A stretch of DNA of 64,000 nt, taken from an uncultured Duncaniella sp. Its GTDB lineage: Bacteria; Bacteroidota; Bacteroidia; Bacteroidales; Muribaculaceae. The position numbers and the translations under genes are program-made. The DNA lies in the NCBI GenBank assembly GCA_910578515.1, contig CAJTQR010000002.1:1-64000 (forward strand), in the 5' to 3' direction. Every line of letters begins with the position of its first letter. Positions within the stretch are counted from its first letter, which is position 1. This document shows positions 1-9,206 of this stretch, one piece after another. A model generated the notes under the pieces. That model did not search any database, was not told the DNA's origin, and saw only the letters and a program-made list of their open reading frames with translations.

Positions 1-29
1 CGGTCATAGAGACCGGATGCGCAACGAAC

Positions 30-138
<109 letters not shown>

Positions 139-144
139 CTAACC

Positions 145-184
145 GATAGCCGGTTCCAACATCTGGAGCCGGCTATCTTTTTTT
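145..184 (+). terminator. Intrinsic terminator of the rRNA operon
   Basis: A 13-bp stem (145-157 with 165-177, one G-U pair) closes a 7-base loop and is followed directly by a run of seven T. It starts seven bases after the 5S gene, so it should end the rRNA operon transcript. Confidence 0.9.
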
Positions 185-285
185 ATATCTATTCATATCA
201 TACCTACTCCACTCTCATCACCGGCAATCCACAACATGACCACTGCGCGTAGTATATTTGTATACTCTATTGTGCAGGTATAAAC

Positions 286-340
286 AATCAATGCGGGATA
301 GTAAAGAAGATTCAGTTCCTTCTCTATCCCGCATTGATTA
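286..340 (-). terminator. Long hairpin downstream of the O-methyltransferase gene
   Basis: Arms 286-301 and 325-340 (AATCAATGCGGGATAG and its complement) pair perfectly, with an inner AGAAG/CTTCT stem. Read on the minus strand the stem is followed by GTTTATA, a weak U tail. It lies 70 bases past the stop of the minus-strand operon, so it probably ends that transcript. It could also act on the other strand. Confidence 0.55.
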
Positions 341-409
341 TATGGTGATATGAGATATTGCCTGTTGATTGGCTTTTGGCTTGACTACTCTTTGATATAC
401 ATTAAAAGG

Positions 410-1048
410 CTATTTCTTGCGGATGAGTGTCAGACCGTCGCGTACGGGCAGAATTACAACTTCGAGTTCAGGCTTTGAGGTGATGTAGGTATTGAACTTA
501 TCGAGTGCAACAGTTTGCGCGTCATGGTTCGTTACCGTATCGGTTACTTTGCCATCCCAAAGCGTATTGTCGGCTATAATAAAGCCGCCTTGTTTAAGTC
601 GTGGTAATACGAGGTCTATATATTCTATATAACGGCGTTTGTTAGCGTCAATGTAGACCAGGTCCCATTCTTCGTCTATAGTCGGAATCAGCGCCTCTGC
701 GTCGCCAATATGAAGTGTTATTCTTTCTCCACCCGGAGCTGTGGCAAACAGTTCTGTCAATTCTTCTTCCATCTCATCGTCTACCTCGATGGTGTGTACT
801 GCCCCGTCAGCATCTAAATTCTCGGCAAGACACAGAGCGGAGTAACCGGTATATGTGCCGAGTTCAAGCACTCGCCGTGGCTTAAGCATTGCAACGAGCA
901 TAGCGAGTATGCGTCCTTGCAGATGTCCTGAGCACATACGGGGATAGAGATGATTGAGATGTGTGCGGCGGTACAGCCGTGCCAGATGTGCCGGCTCGGC
1001 TGAGATGTGGGAGAGGATATATTCGTCGAGCAGATTATCTGTTGACAT
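410..1048 (-). CDS. Class I SAM-dependent O-methyltransferase
   Basis: The 212-residue protein has the layout of the YrrM/caffeoyl-CoA O-methyltransferase family (COG4122). The SAM-binding motif I is VLELGTYTGYSAL (about residues 60-72), an acidic residue follows in HTIEVDDE, and WDLVYIDANKR carries the metal/active-site aspartate seen in cation-dependent members. The C-terminal GLTLIRKK strand is typical. Length equals the family norm, so it is complete. The natural substrate cannot be read from sequence; bacterial relatives act on small catechol-like compounds or have unknown substrates. Its start overlaps the end of aroQ by 14 bases, so it is the last gene of the minus-strand operon and probably translationally coupled to aroQ. 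Confidence 0.88.
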   Translation of the reverse strand: MSTDNLLDEYILSHISAEPAHLARLYRRTHLNHLYPRMCSGHLQGRILAMLVAMLKPRRVLELGTYTGYSALCLAENLDADGAVHTIEVDDEMEEELTELFATAPGGERITLHIGDAEALIPTIDEEWDLVYIDANKRRYIEYIDLVLPRLKQGGFIIADNTLWDGKVTDTVTNHDAQTVALDKFNTYITSKPELEVVILPVRDGLTLIRKK

Positions 1049-1460
1049 GACCCATTATGAAGGCTTGCGCCGCAAGGAAATATGAATTAAGTCCGAATCC
1101 GGCTATAGTACCGCGGCATACGGGTGCTATAAGCGATGTATGGCGTATTGCTTCGCGAGTGGCGGTATTCGAAATATGAACCTCAATCACCGGTATCTGT
1201 ATACCGGAAATAGCATCAGCAATGGCTAACGACGTATGTGTGTAGGCGCCGGCATTGAGGATTATACCGTCACACTCTGCATTGTGGAGAAAGTCGATGA
1301 TATCCCCTTCATGGTTCGATTGGCGGTATTCCACCTCTTCACCTTCGAGCATTTCGCGGAGCTCTTGAAGATATGATTCAAATGTGCGCGAACCGTAGAT
1401 TTCCGGTTCTCGTGTGCCGAGCAGGTTAAGGTTCGGTCCGTTGATGATTAGAAGTTTCAT
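1035..1460 (-). CDS. aroQ: 3-dehydroquinate dehydratase, type II
   Basis: This cytoplasmic enzyme removes water from 3-dehydroquinate in the shikimate pathway to aromatic amino acids. The 141-residue length matches the small type II (dodecameric) enzyme. The N-terminal signature IINGPNLNLLGTREPEIYG holds the catalytic tyrosine (in IYG) and the arginine of the flexible lid. QSNHEGDIIDFLH supplies the conserved Asn/His/Glu region. PVIEVHISN carries the catalytic histidine. Residues 110-120 include the conserved Ser/Arg pattern for substrate binding. It overlaps the downstream methyltransferase and lies 40 bases after the small membrane protein gene, so it is inside an operon. Confidence 0.97.
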   Translation of the reverse strand: MKLLIINGPNLNLLGTREPEIYGSRTFESYLQELREMLEGEEVEYRQSNHEGDIIDFLHNAECDGIILNAGAYTHTSLAIADAISGIQIPVIEVHISNTATREAIRHTSLIAPVCRGTIAGFGLNSYFLAAQAFIMGHVNR

Positions 1461-1500
1461 GACGTGTAAGATGTATGATTGGGATTGTTATTATATCATG

Positions 1501-1767
1501 TTACAGCACAGCTCCCGGAAGCATCCATATAGCGGCGGAGGAGAGTACCATAAGCACTATGAGTATCCAGCTAACCGTAGGGCGCTGAGGATATGCAAAC
1601 CATGCGAGATAGCCTGACAGGAGCAGATAGAAGGGGTAACACCACACGATGGTGCGCAGTGACTCGTCATCGGCGGGGACGCTGTCGAGCAGCGCCGGGA
1701 GTGAAAATACCGGGAGAGATACTAATATAATCAGTATCGTCATCCATGTCGGTGTCTTGGTTGGCAT
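1501..1767 (-). CDS. Small three-segment membrane protein, function unknown
   Basis: The 88-residue product is hydrophobic, with likely membrane segments at about residues 9-27 (MTILIILVSLPVFSLPALL), 40-57 (IVWCYPFYLLLSGYLAWF) and 66-86. The loops are short and there is no signal peptide cleavage site. I do not recognise a named family. It starts 13 bases after the epimerase stop and ends 40 bases before aroQ, so its place in the operon supports it being real. The frame is uninterrupted and has coding-like composition. Confidence 0.7.
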   Translation of the reverse strand: MPTKTPTWMTILIILVSLPVFSLPALLDSVPADDESLRTIVWCYPFYLLLSGYLAWFAYPQRPTVSWILIVLMVLSSAAIWMLPGAVL

Positions 1768-1779
1768 AGTGTAGAAATA

Positions 1780-2778
1780 TTATTTTTTCTTCGACTCGCT
1801 GCGGTAGGCTGCCACAGTGCGACGGATACCTTCCTCAAGAGATATCTTAGGGTTAAAGCCGAAATCGCGTTTTGCTTCTGAAATGTCGCACGACCAGTTG
1901 CGCTGCGCCATGATGTTATATTTGTCAGTATTTAGCGTGACTGCTTGCATCTTGGCTGCACCGTATTTTTCGGAGACACGACATGCTATATTAAGCGCCC
2001 AGAGAGGCAGGCGCACGGGAATTACCAATTTACGTCCCAATTCCTTAGACACAATTCTGCGGAATTCTCCTTGAGTATAGGCTCGGTCCTCCGAGACGAT
2101 ATACTTATGATGTAGGGGAGCTTTTTCAAGTGCATCGAAGATGGCGCGTGCCAAATCTTCAACATAGATGAATGTCAGCATCTGTTTGCGGAATCCCACT
2201 CCGAAATCAAAGTGAGCGTCGATGGTTTTTATCATCATCAGATAATCCTGTTCATGGGGACCATATACACCGGTGGGTCGGAGTATTATCCAAGGGAATG
2301 AGGCAGGAAGTGTCTGCAGGAAAGTTTCAGCTTTGATTTTTGACAGTCCGTAGCGGGTGTTGGGCTGCGGGAGCATATCGCCGCGTAGTGGTGTGTAGTT
2401 CTTCTCATCGCCTGGACCGAGAGCCGATAACGATGACATGTACACAAAACGCTCAGGCACTATTTCGTTCTCGATTAGCGCATCGGCGAAATTGCGGAGA
2501 TAATTGAAATTTATATGGTTAAAATCAAGGAAATTTACACATTTCGTGGCACCGAGATTGTAAACTATATAATCCCAGCGGTTGCCTTTGAGCTGCTGGC
2601 TGAGCTTTTCGGAATCATCATAGTCAAGAGTGATGAATTTCAGTCTCTCGTCTGTAAGATAGCGGCGCGAGGTGGATTCACGCACTCCGCACCATGTCTC
2701 GTAACCACGGCGTAATGATTCATCGGCTATAAATCCGCCTATAAATCCGCCTGCTCCGACTATAAGGACTTTTTTCAT
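1780..2778 (-). CDS. NAD-dependent epimerase/dehydratase (extended SDR)
   Basis: The 332-residue protein has an N-terminal Rossmann fold with the glycine motif VGAGGFIGGFIA (residues 7-18) and the catalytic YGLSKIKAE (YxxxK). The typical ILRPTGVYGPHEQ segment follows the active site. Such enzymes act on nucleotide-sugars or related substrates; a glycosyltransferase gene lies immediately upstream, which fits a surface-glycan or glycolipid role, but the substrate is not shown. The codons for the segment GGFIGGFIA overlap a short direct duplication of ATAAATCCGCCT at 2730-2752. It sits 60 bases after the glycosyltransferase stop on the same strand. Confidence 0.85.
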   Translation of the reverse strand: MKKVLIVGAGGFIGGFIADESLRRGYETWCGVRESTSRRYLTDERLKFITLDYDDSEKLSQQLKGNRWDYIVYNLGATKCVNFLDFNHINFNYLRNFADALIENEIVPERFVYMSSLSALGPGDEKNYTPLRGDMLPQPNTRYGLSKIKAETFLQTLPASFPWIILRPTGVYGPHEQDYLMMIKTIDAHFDFGVGFRKQMLTFIYVEDLARAIFDALEKAPLHHKYIVSEDRAYTQGEFRRIVSKELGRKLVIPVRLPLWALNIACRVSEKYGAAKMQAVTLNTDKYNIMAQRNWSCDISEAKRDFGFNPKISLEEGIRRTVAAYRSESKKK

Positions 2779-2838
2779 GCTGTAACAATTAAGAGTTTGT
2801 TTATGAACGACCTTTCGTGCTATTAATCTCCGCAGTCG

Positions 2839-4134
2839 TCAGCCTACTATTTCCGAGAAGAGGTCTATATACTTGCGGGCTATCACAGGAGCACTGAATT
2901 TGTCCCTGACAGAATTATGCAGCGACTCTCTGGATATGTTCGATTCGAGTGCCCAGAGGATACCTTTGGCTATATCTTTGTAATCTTTATATCGCGCTAT
3001 ATACCCTGTCTTCAGGTGCTCTACAACATCCTCTCTGCCGTCACCGCCAAAGGTGACGGGAATAGCTCCACCTGCCTGACCTTCCACCAGGGTGCCTCCG
3101 AGTGTTTCGTAAAGCGAGGTGGAGAGTATCACTTTTGCAGTGCCACATAGATACCTTATTATCTTGAAATCGTTGATGCGACCGAGCCAACGGTGCGAGA
3201 AACGGAGATTATCCAACAACTCCGGATTTTTCATGGCTCCGAAGAAGTATATTGCGCTCGTGGTAGCTATCTCGGGATTATTGTCGAATATATAGTTAAG
3301 GGCATCTATAGTGTAGTTCAGCCCCTTTATCGGGTCATCAATCCGCGCCGCGCCAAACAGTATCAGGTTTGGTTTCATCTTAGTCTCCAGGCTATAGAGC
3401 AACTTAGTCGGCTTGGTGTAGAAATTTTCAACCGGGAAAGGGTTATGAATGGTCATCACCGCACAATTTCTAAGTAGTGACGATTCTCTCGCACGTCTTT
3501 CCAGCCATCCGCTCACAGCCACAAATGTCATGGGTACATCGCGATAGAGCCTGTCCTTCTGTTCCCAGAGTTTATGAGAGAGGTCTGTTGGTTTCCCTCC
3601 CCCGGCGAGAAACTGGCAATTGCCACATTTGTCCAGAAAATAGTTGCATTCGTAGGAATGGTGGCAAATACCTGTCATAGCCCACATATCGTGCATTGTC
3701 CAGATGATTTTCTTGCCCATCTTATGCAGTTTGCGGATACCGTTGACTGACATAAGTCCCTGATTGAACCAGTTGAGACACACTATATCAGCCTCCTTGA
3801 CCCAAGGATGGTTGTGTACGTTAAGCGCAAAATCGCCGGAGGAAATCTTGAAAAGATTATCGTAGTTGAATCCGTTGGCAAACATCAGTCTCAGTCTTTC
3901 CAGGCAGAAGGCTGTGGCACGGATAAAACGTGATGATATTTTGGATATATTTTCTTCCGAAGAGGTTTTAGTGTAGACTACCATACGAGCATCCACCCCC
4001 TGCTGGCGCAGTGCCTGCATGAGACGGAATGTTACTATGGCTGCTCCTCCGAGAGTATCGCTGTGGTTTATCAGTACCACCTTTTTGCCTTGCAAATTCT
4101 CCGGCAGATTATTTTTTTGTGTCTGTAGCTCCAT
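2839..4134 (-). CDS. Glycosyltransferase, GT4 (GT-B) family
   Basis: The 431-residue protein begins with a GT-B acceptor-domain motif (VVLINHSDTLGGAAIVTFRL). It has a central WTMHDMWAMTGICHH segment, with a cysteine-rich patch (CHHSYECNYFLDKCGNC) common in Bacteroidetes GT4 enzymes. The donor-binding region LSTSLYETLGGTLVEGQAGG contains the GT4 E-x7-E motif. It has no membrane segment or signal peptide, so it should act at the inner face of the membrane on a lipid-linked or capsular glycan. Its ATG lies inside the last codons of the DUF389 gene (26-base overlap), implying coupled translation. Donor and acceptor are unknown. Confidence 0.88.
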   Translation of the reverse strand: MELQTQKNNLPENLQGKKVVLINHSDTLGGAAIVTFRLMQALRQQGVDARMVVYTKTSSEENISKISSRFIRATAFCLERLRLMFANGFNYDNLFKISSGDFALNVHNHPWVKEADIVCLNWFNQGLMSVNGIRKLHKMGKKIIWTMHDMWAMTGICHHSYECNYFLDKCGNCQFLAGGGKPTDLSHKLWEQKDRLYRDVPMTFVAVSGWLERRARESSLLRNCAVMTIHNPFPVENFYTKPTKLLYSLETKMKPNLILFGAARIDDPIKGLNYTIDALNYIFDNNPEIATTSAIYFFGAMKNPELLDNLRFSHRWLGRINDFKIIRYLCGTAKVILSTSLYETLGGTLVEGQAGGAIPVTFGGDGREDVVEHLKTGYIARYKDYKDIAKGILWALESNISRESLHNSVRDKFSAPVIARKYIDLFSEIVG

Positions 4135-5515
4135 GTTTGGATTGATGTGAGGTGGTATTTATGCGCAGTTGGTCGCCGATGTCTATAATCGATACCGATT
4201 TGTATCTCAGACGGGCTTTCAGATACGCTTCCAGTTCATTGCGTTTTGCCACCGGGAGAGGAGTGGAATATTTTACTAACGCCACATTTACGGTGTCGAG
4301 TTCAGTGGTTCGGATATTTCCGAAGATAGCTCGGGTCACTGCTATGTCGCTAATCTGCGGGAAGAGCACCTTAAGCTCAGGAGCAAGCTGCCCACCTATT
4401 GAGTCATTTATGTTTGTAAAGGCTATTACGCTTTTGAGCGAGTCGATAGTCACTTGCTTGGCAGCTATTGATGTCTGAGCCATCTCGTAGATATCACGTG
4501 CCGACGGACTGGTCTGGGTAAATGCCGAGAGGTCCGGAGTATCTCCCTGGATTATGTTTAGGGTAGCGCCCTGGAGTCCGTAGAATTTTAGCTGTTGTGA
4601 TAGGGCGAGCCGGAGTGAATCAGTCGGGAGTATTTTGCCTATAAGGGTCACATTGATGGTTTTCTCGCCGTGCTCCATTGTGGCACTGCTGCTCAGCACC
4701 TGAGTGGACGGAAACTTGAACTCCTGCGCTACAAACTGCTCTGCGCTGCGTGTGAAATGCGATTGACGCAGCATATTGTATGTGAGGTAGAGTGAGGGTA
4801 GCAGCGTGAGTATTGCAACCGTATAGACCAGACGGCGGACCTTGCGTGCCCTCAGAGGGTCAATTTCCGGCACATGCTTGTAGTGCATCAGCTTCACGCC
4901 TATGAATGTGGCGAGAGCTATATAGATGGAGTTTATTAGAAACAGATAGAACGCTCCGAGGAAATAGTGGGGCTGGAGAGTGGCTATTCCATAACCGACA
5001 GTACACAGAGGTGGCATAAGTGCCGTGGCGATTGCCACACCGGGTATCACATTCCCCTTTGACTTGGAACCAATGGCTATGATTCCTGCCGCACCACCGA
5101 AAAATCCTATCAGGACATCGTAGATGGTAGGCGATGTGCGCGCAAGCAGTTCGCTGTGGGCGGCGCTGACCGGCGACACGAGAAAATAGAGCGTGGAAGT
5201 GAGCACACTGATGCCGGCTGCCATCACAAGGTTGCGCAGCGCTCGCTTGATTAGTTCAAAGTCCTGAATACCTATACCCAGACCAATCCCGATGATGGGA
5301 CCCATCAGAGGTGAGATAAGCATCGCACCGATTATAACGGCGGTGGAGTTGGTATTCAGTCCGAGCGATGCTATGAAGATAGCGATGATTAGAATCAGGA
5401 TATTGGTGCCGCGAAACGACACCCCTTCCCTGATGGCTTGCTCTGCCTCCTGTTGCGACACAAGATAATCGGTGAGCGAAAAGTAATCTACCAGATACTT
5501 CTGTATTGATGGCAT
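4109..5515 (-). CDS. DUF389 (TIGR00341-type) membrane protein
   Basis: The 468-residue protein carries the DUF389 core: a glycine-rich run IIGAMLISPLMGPIIGIGLG (about residues 60-80) inside a series of about six membrane helices covering residues 35-250. A soluble C-terminal region of roughly 200 residues contains two repeated alpha/beta-like halves with strands such as INVTLIGKI and VNVALVKY. DUF389 proteins are widespread and have no proven function. The C-terminal domain lies outside the membrane core and may be sensory or an oligomerisation unit (inference). It is 41 bases after the Na/Pi symporter gene and overlaps the glycosyltransferase start. Confidence 0.87.
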   Translation of the reverse strand: MPSIQKYLVDYFSLTDYLVSQQEAEQAIREGVSFRGTNILILIIAIFIASLGLNTNSTAVIIGAMLISPLMGPIIGIGLGIGIQDFELIKRALRNLVMAAGISVLTSTLYFLVSPVSAAHSELLARTSPTIYDVLIGFFGGAAGIIAIGSKSKGNVIPGVAIATALMPPLCTVGYGIATLQPHYFLGAFYLFLINSIYIALATFIGVKLMHYKHVPEIDPLRARKVRRLVYTVAILTLLPSLYLTYNMLRQSHFTRSAEQFVAQEFKFPSTQVLSSSATMEHGEKTINVTLIGKILPTDSLRLALSQQLKFYGLQGATLNIIQGDTPDLSAFTQTSPSARDIYEMAQTSIAAKQVTIDSLKSVIAFTNINDSIGGQLAPELKVLFPQISDIAVTRAIFGNIRTTELDTVNVALVKYSTPLPVAKRNELEAYLKARLRYKSVSIIDIGDQLRINTTSHQSKHGATDTKK

Positions 5516-5556
5516 TTTTAGAGCGTTACAGTGTTTCTATGTTTTAGCAGTCACAG

Positions 5557-7374
5557 TTATGCTTCTGCCTTGCGGTATTGGTTCTTCACCTCGTCCACAA
5601 CATTGATTATATAGTCACCCACCTTTTCGAGTGAGCCCACAATGTCCATGTAATATATACCGGCCTGGTATTCATAGTGATGGTCATTGATATTTTCAAC
5701 ATTCGATGAGCGCAACTGGTTGCGGAGATTGTTGATTTCACGCTCCTTGTTGTAAGATGCTATGATATCATTTTCCTCAGCGGTCTCGAAATCGCGGAGC
5801 AGAAGTATCATGTTGGTCATTGCTGATTCAACAGCTATGAACATTGAGTCGATATTGTGGTAAATCTCTTCGTTGAAATTCACTCGGCTTTCCTGTCGGC
5901 GTATGAGTATCTTGGCTATACCATAGCAGCAGTCGGCTATGCTCTCGATTTCGCTATCGATACGGAGCATCGCGGCAATGCGGTGCTTACCTTCATTTGA
6001 GAGACGTCCTTCTGAACAGCGGTTGAGATAGTTGGCGATTTCAATCTCCATTCTGTCAGATATTTCCTCATATTTCTCAATACGTGAGAACTGCTGTGTA
6101 AATTCCTCGCCTGGTTTGGTGTGGACTATGTTTTGAGCCATGCCAATCATACGCTGTACACGTTGCGCGTATACCACCATCTCCTTCTCGGCTTGTGCGA
6201 TGTTGAGTTCGGATGCACTCATAAGACCACCGGAGATAAATTTGAGCTGGAACTCTTCGTTCTCCTTGTGCTTTGCAGGTACGAGATATTCCACAATCTT
6301 TACATATACACCTGTAAGCCATATCATTATGGATACATTTATGAGGTTGAAGATGGTGTGGAATACAGAAAGTCCGAATGACACGCTGAACTGCATTGAA
6401 GCTATCTGAGCTAGAACGGGATGACCGTTAGGCAAACTGCCGTCAAACAGGCTGTTGTACATCTTAGGGTCTGATGCCTCAAGCTCATTCACAAACGTGT
6501 ATATCTGTTCAGGGTTTCCCTGTCCGAGCCATTGTGTCACATCGACATTCAGGCGCACAAACGGGTAGAACACCACAAGTGTCCATATCATACCGAAAGT
6601 GTTGAAGAGCAGGTGACCCATCGCCGTGCGTTTTGCCGCTACGTTACCGCTCATAGATGCAAGAAGCGGAGTGATAGTGGTACCGATATTGCTACCTAAC
6701 ACCACGGCGCATGCGAGGTCGAACGATATCCACCCCTTGGTACACATGATGAGTACGATGGCGAAAGTAGCTGCCGATGACTGAATAATGGCTGTCAGCA
6801 CAACTCCGACGAGCAGGAACAGAAGCACGGAGCCAAATCCCATTGATGCGTAATGCTCAAGAAACGCGAACATCTCAGGATTGCTCTGCAAATCAGGTAC
6901 ATAATCGCTAATCATGTCAAGTCCCATGAACATGAACGCGAAACCTATGAGAAATTCACCGATTGATTTTTTTCGGCTCGCTTTCATGAAGAGCAGCGGC
7001 ACCGAACATGCTATGAGGGGAAGTATAAATGCGGAGGTGTCAACTTTGAATCCGAATAAGGCTATAATCCAGGCAGTGAATGTTGTACCGACATTGGCAC
7101 CGAAGATTACCGACATTGATTGTCCTAATGTCATCAATCCTGCATTCACGAAACTCACCACCATCACGGTGGAAGCCGAAGAACTCTGGATGAGGGCTGT
7201 GATTAAGATACCGGTCAGCATGCCTGTGAGGCGGTTGCGGGTCATTGCTGACAGAATGCTGCGCAGACGGTCGCCCGCGGCTTTTTGTAGTCCCTCACTC
7301 ATCACTTTCATCCCGTAAAGGAACAAAGCGACGGAACCCAGTAGACATAAAAAGTCTAAAAAGCTATAAGTCAT
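5557..7374 (-). CDS. Na/Pi cotransporter family protein with PhoU-like domain
   Basis: The 605-residue protein is a PNaS/NptA-type sodium-phosphate symporter. Its two inverted repeats each contain the QSSSAST-type motif (about residues 63-69 and QSSAATFAIVL near 195) within about eight membrane helices. A C-terminal cytoplasmic PhoU-like helical region (about 395-600) has residues such as RIDSEIESIADCCYGIAK and EKVGDYIINVVDEV. It would take up inorganic phosphate with Na+ across the inner membrane; homologues with a PhoU tail can also act as exporters or regulators. It is the first gene of the minus operon, with a TAnnTTTG box about 65 bases upstream. Confidence 0.92.
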   Translation of the reverse strand: MTYSFLDFLCLLGSVALFLYGMKVMSEGLQKAAGDRLRSILSAMTRNRLTGMLTGILITALIQSSSASTVMVVSFVNAGLMTLGQSMSVIFGANVGTTFTAWIIALFGFKVDTSAFILPLIACSVPLLFMKASRKKSIGEFLIGFAFMFMGLDMISDYVPDLQSNPEMFAFLEHYASMGFGSVLLFLLVGVVLTAIIQSSAATFAIVLIMCTKGWISFDLACAVVLGSNIGTTITPLLASMSGNVAAKRTAMGHLLFNTFGMIWTLVVFYPFVRLNVDVTQWLGQGNPEQIYTFVNELEASDPKMYNSLFDGSLPNGHPVLAQIASMQFSVSFGLSVFHTIFNLINVSIMIWLTGVYVKIVEYLVPAKHKENEEFQLKFISGGLMSASELNIAQAEKEMVVYAQRVQRMIGMAQNIVHTKPGEEFTQQFSRIEKYEEISDRMEIEIANYLNRCSEGRLSNEGKHRIAAMLRIDSEIESIADCCYGIAKILIRRQESRVNFNEEIYHNIDSMFIAVESAMTNMILLLRDFETAEENDIIASYNKEREINNLRNQLRSSNVENINDHHYEYQAGIYYMDIVGSLEKVGDYIINVVDEVKNQYRKAEA

Positions 7375-7437
7375 AGTCTTAACGTAATATATGATTGGGA
7401 AAAATCACCTGTTCACCAGGTAATAACTTCTCAAATG

Positions 7438-7445
7438 CAAAGATA
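7438..7445 (-). promoter_or_regulatory. Promoter -7 box (TATCTTTG) for the Na/Pi operon
   Basis: The minus strand reads TATCTTTG here, an exact TAnnTTTG match, 64-71 bases before the symporter ATG. The -33 region is weak: a TTTC lies about 22 bases upstream. The 196-base gap 7375-7570 holds no other feature I can support. Confidence 0.5.
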
Positions 7446-7570
7446 TAACAAATTTGCGAAAAAATAAGAAACTTTAAGAGACTGTTTGGCTTTATTTGGT
7501 GTAGATTTTGAGGTGAAACGCAAATTTGTATATGATAATTTCGTATAGTACGTGGGCTAATTTGTGCAAC

Positions 7571-9175
7571 TTACACATCATCCGACGTTTGTAGGGCTGA
7601 GGCTGCGCTACGGTATTGGGATGGCGACATGTCATACCGCTCTTTGAATGCGCGCTGGAGTGTGCGGGGTGTACCGAATCCCAGACGCGATGCTATCTCG
7701 GCTATTGACTCGCCTGAGGCAGAGCCAAGCACACGCCGCGCCTCGTCAAGACGGAAAGTGTTGATGTAGGAAAGCACCGATATGCCGCGTTCCGTGCGTA
7801 TGATTTGTGCCACCACGTCGGGGGTGGTCTTCAGAAACTCCGAAAGTTCCTTGCGGCTAAGCCCAGGGTTGGTATAAGGGCGATGGGTAAGCATATACCG
7901 GTCAAGACGTTCTATCGGAGAGTCATCATGCGGTTCGCGTGACTCTTTTACCGGAACAGCTGATGTGTAGGCGGCTGTACGGTCGAGTTCCTTGAGGCGT
8001 TCCACTAAAAGTTTGTTGCGTTTGCGTTGTTTCACTGTATGGATGGCGGAAGTCGCAAAAAGTATCAACAGTACCAGCGATACAGCCCCCAGTCCGAGCA
8101 TCTGGAACCGATGGGTCCTGACATGCTCGCTTTCCAGTTCGGAACGGTAAAGTATTGTAAGGTCCTGAAGGCGTTGGTCAGACAACATTTCCGACAGCGA
8201 ATCATGAAGGGCTATGTAGTGTGAATATGCTTTGGCGCTTTCCTCATGCTTACCGACCATGCCGAGAATCCGCGCTTTTAAAATAAGGTCATCGAGATAG
8301 AACCATGGGAAATCGCTATGGGTTGAGAGCAGGGTGTCTGCATCGGCAAGCGCTCCGGTCCAGTCGCCGGTCGCGGCTCGGAGGTTACTCCTTACCATGT
8401 AGAAATGTTCATACGCTCGGGCAGGCACATTCTTTTTTACCTTACATGCAGCTTCACAGAGAAGAGCTTCCGCATGGCTGTAATCATCATTGTCAAGAGC
8501 GGTCTGAGCATCAAAAGCGAGTGCCGACACCGGAAAATGACCGGTGGAGTCGATGTCACCTGCAGCGGCCTCACGTTCATGTACTAAAGTGCTGTACAAC
8601 CTTCCGGCTTGTTGCATACGTGCGGTGTCGCCCAACGAACGGTAGATAATCCAAAGCCACTCATTGATATTGGTAGCTGTACCGAATTCTTTCCCCGAAC
8701 GGAGTGGATGGCTGATGTAGCCGGCTGCCGGTTCAAGCTCTCTAAGGGCATGTTGCGGTTGGTTGAGTTTGTAGAACATCTGGGCTCTGACGCGTTTTGC
8801 CATCGCAAGAGAGAGTGAGTCGCCCATCTGATTTGCTTCTTCATGCATTTTTACTGCCAGACGGTCAGCTTCAGAGTATCTGCCGTCAGAAAACAATTGG
8901 TCTATCAGCACATTCACCGCCGCAAAGTAACAGGCATCCTTCTTATCGGTACGCATACTGTCGATTATTATTTCCATCTCACTGGCGCAGCCGGTGCCAG
9001 GGGATAGATTGCGGAGAGCCTGCACTGTCATGACCCGGCGTAGCGACAGGTCGTCACTGGTGTCATCTGCCGCACTTCCGCATCCGGTAAGCAGCATGAC
9101 AATGACTCCCCACATTGCGGCAAGCAGCATGGGGAGTATATGCAGTGAGAATTTATGGTGTACTCTCTGAATCAT
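7571..9175 (-). CDS. Lipoprotein-anchored TPR / AraC-type transcriptional regulator
   Basis: The 534-residue protein has three parts. An N-terminal signal ends in a lipobox (VMLLTGCG, Cys32). A helical region of TPR-like repeats (about 60-350) should lie outside the inner membrane. One transmembrane helix (about 370-390, LGLGAVSLVLLILFATSAI) leads to a cytoplasmic tail. The tail ends in an AraC DNA-binding domain (about 435-525) with the second-helix signature IAEIASRLGFGTPRTLQRAFKERY shortened to family consensus. There is no kinase or receiver domain, so the signal should pass directly through the membrane (inference). It is 31 bases after the HIT gene and presumably cotranscribed with it. 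Target genes are unknown. Confidence 0.85.
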   Translation of the reverse strand: MIQRVHHKFSLHILPMLLAAMWGVIVMLLTGCGSAADDTSDDLSLRRVMTVQALRNLSPGTGCASEMEIIIDSMRTDKKDACYFAAVNVLIDQLFSDGRYSEADRLAVKMHEEANQMGDSLSLAMAKRVRAQMFYKLNQPQHALRELEPAAGYISHPLRSGKEFGTATNINEWLWIIYRSLGDTARMQQAGRLYSTLVHEREAAAGDIDSTGHFPVSALAFDAQTALDNDDYSHAEALLCEAACKVKKNVPARAYEHFYMVRSNLRAATGDWTGALADADTLLSTHSDFPWFYLDDLILKARILGMVGKHEESAKAYSHYIALHDSLSEMLSDQRLQDLTILYRSELESEHVRTHRFQMLGLGAVSLVLLILFATSAIHTVKQRKRNKLLVERLKELDRTAAYTSAVPVKESREPHDDSPIERLDRYMLTHRPYTNPGLSRKELSEFLKTTPDVVAQIIRTERGISVLSYINTFRLDEARRVLGSASGESIAEIASRLGFGTPRTLQRAFKERYDMSPSQYRSAASALQTSDDV

Positions 9176-9206
9176 CAGGGGGAGAGATTAATATTAAGAT
9201 ACCTGT

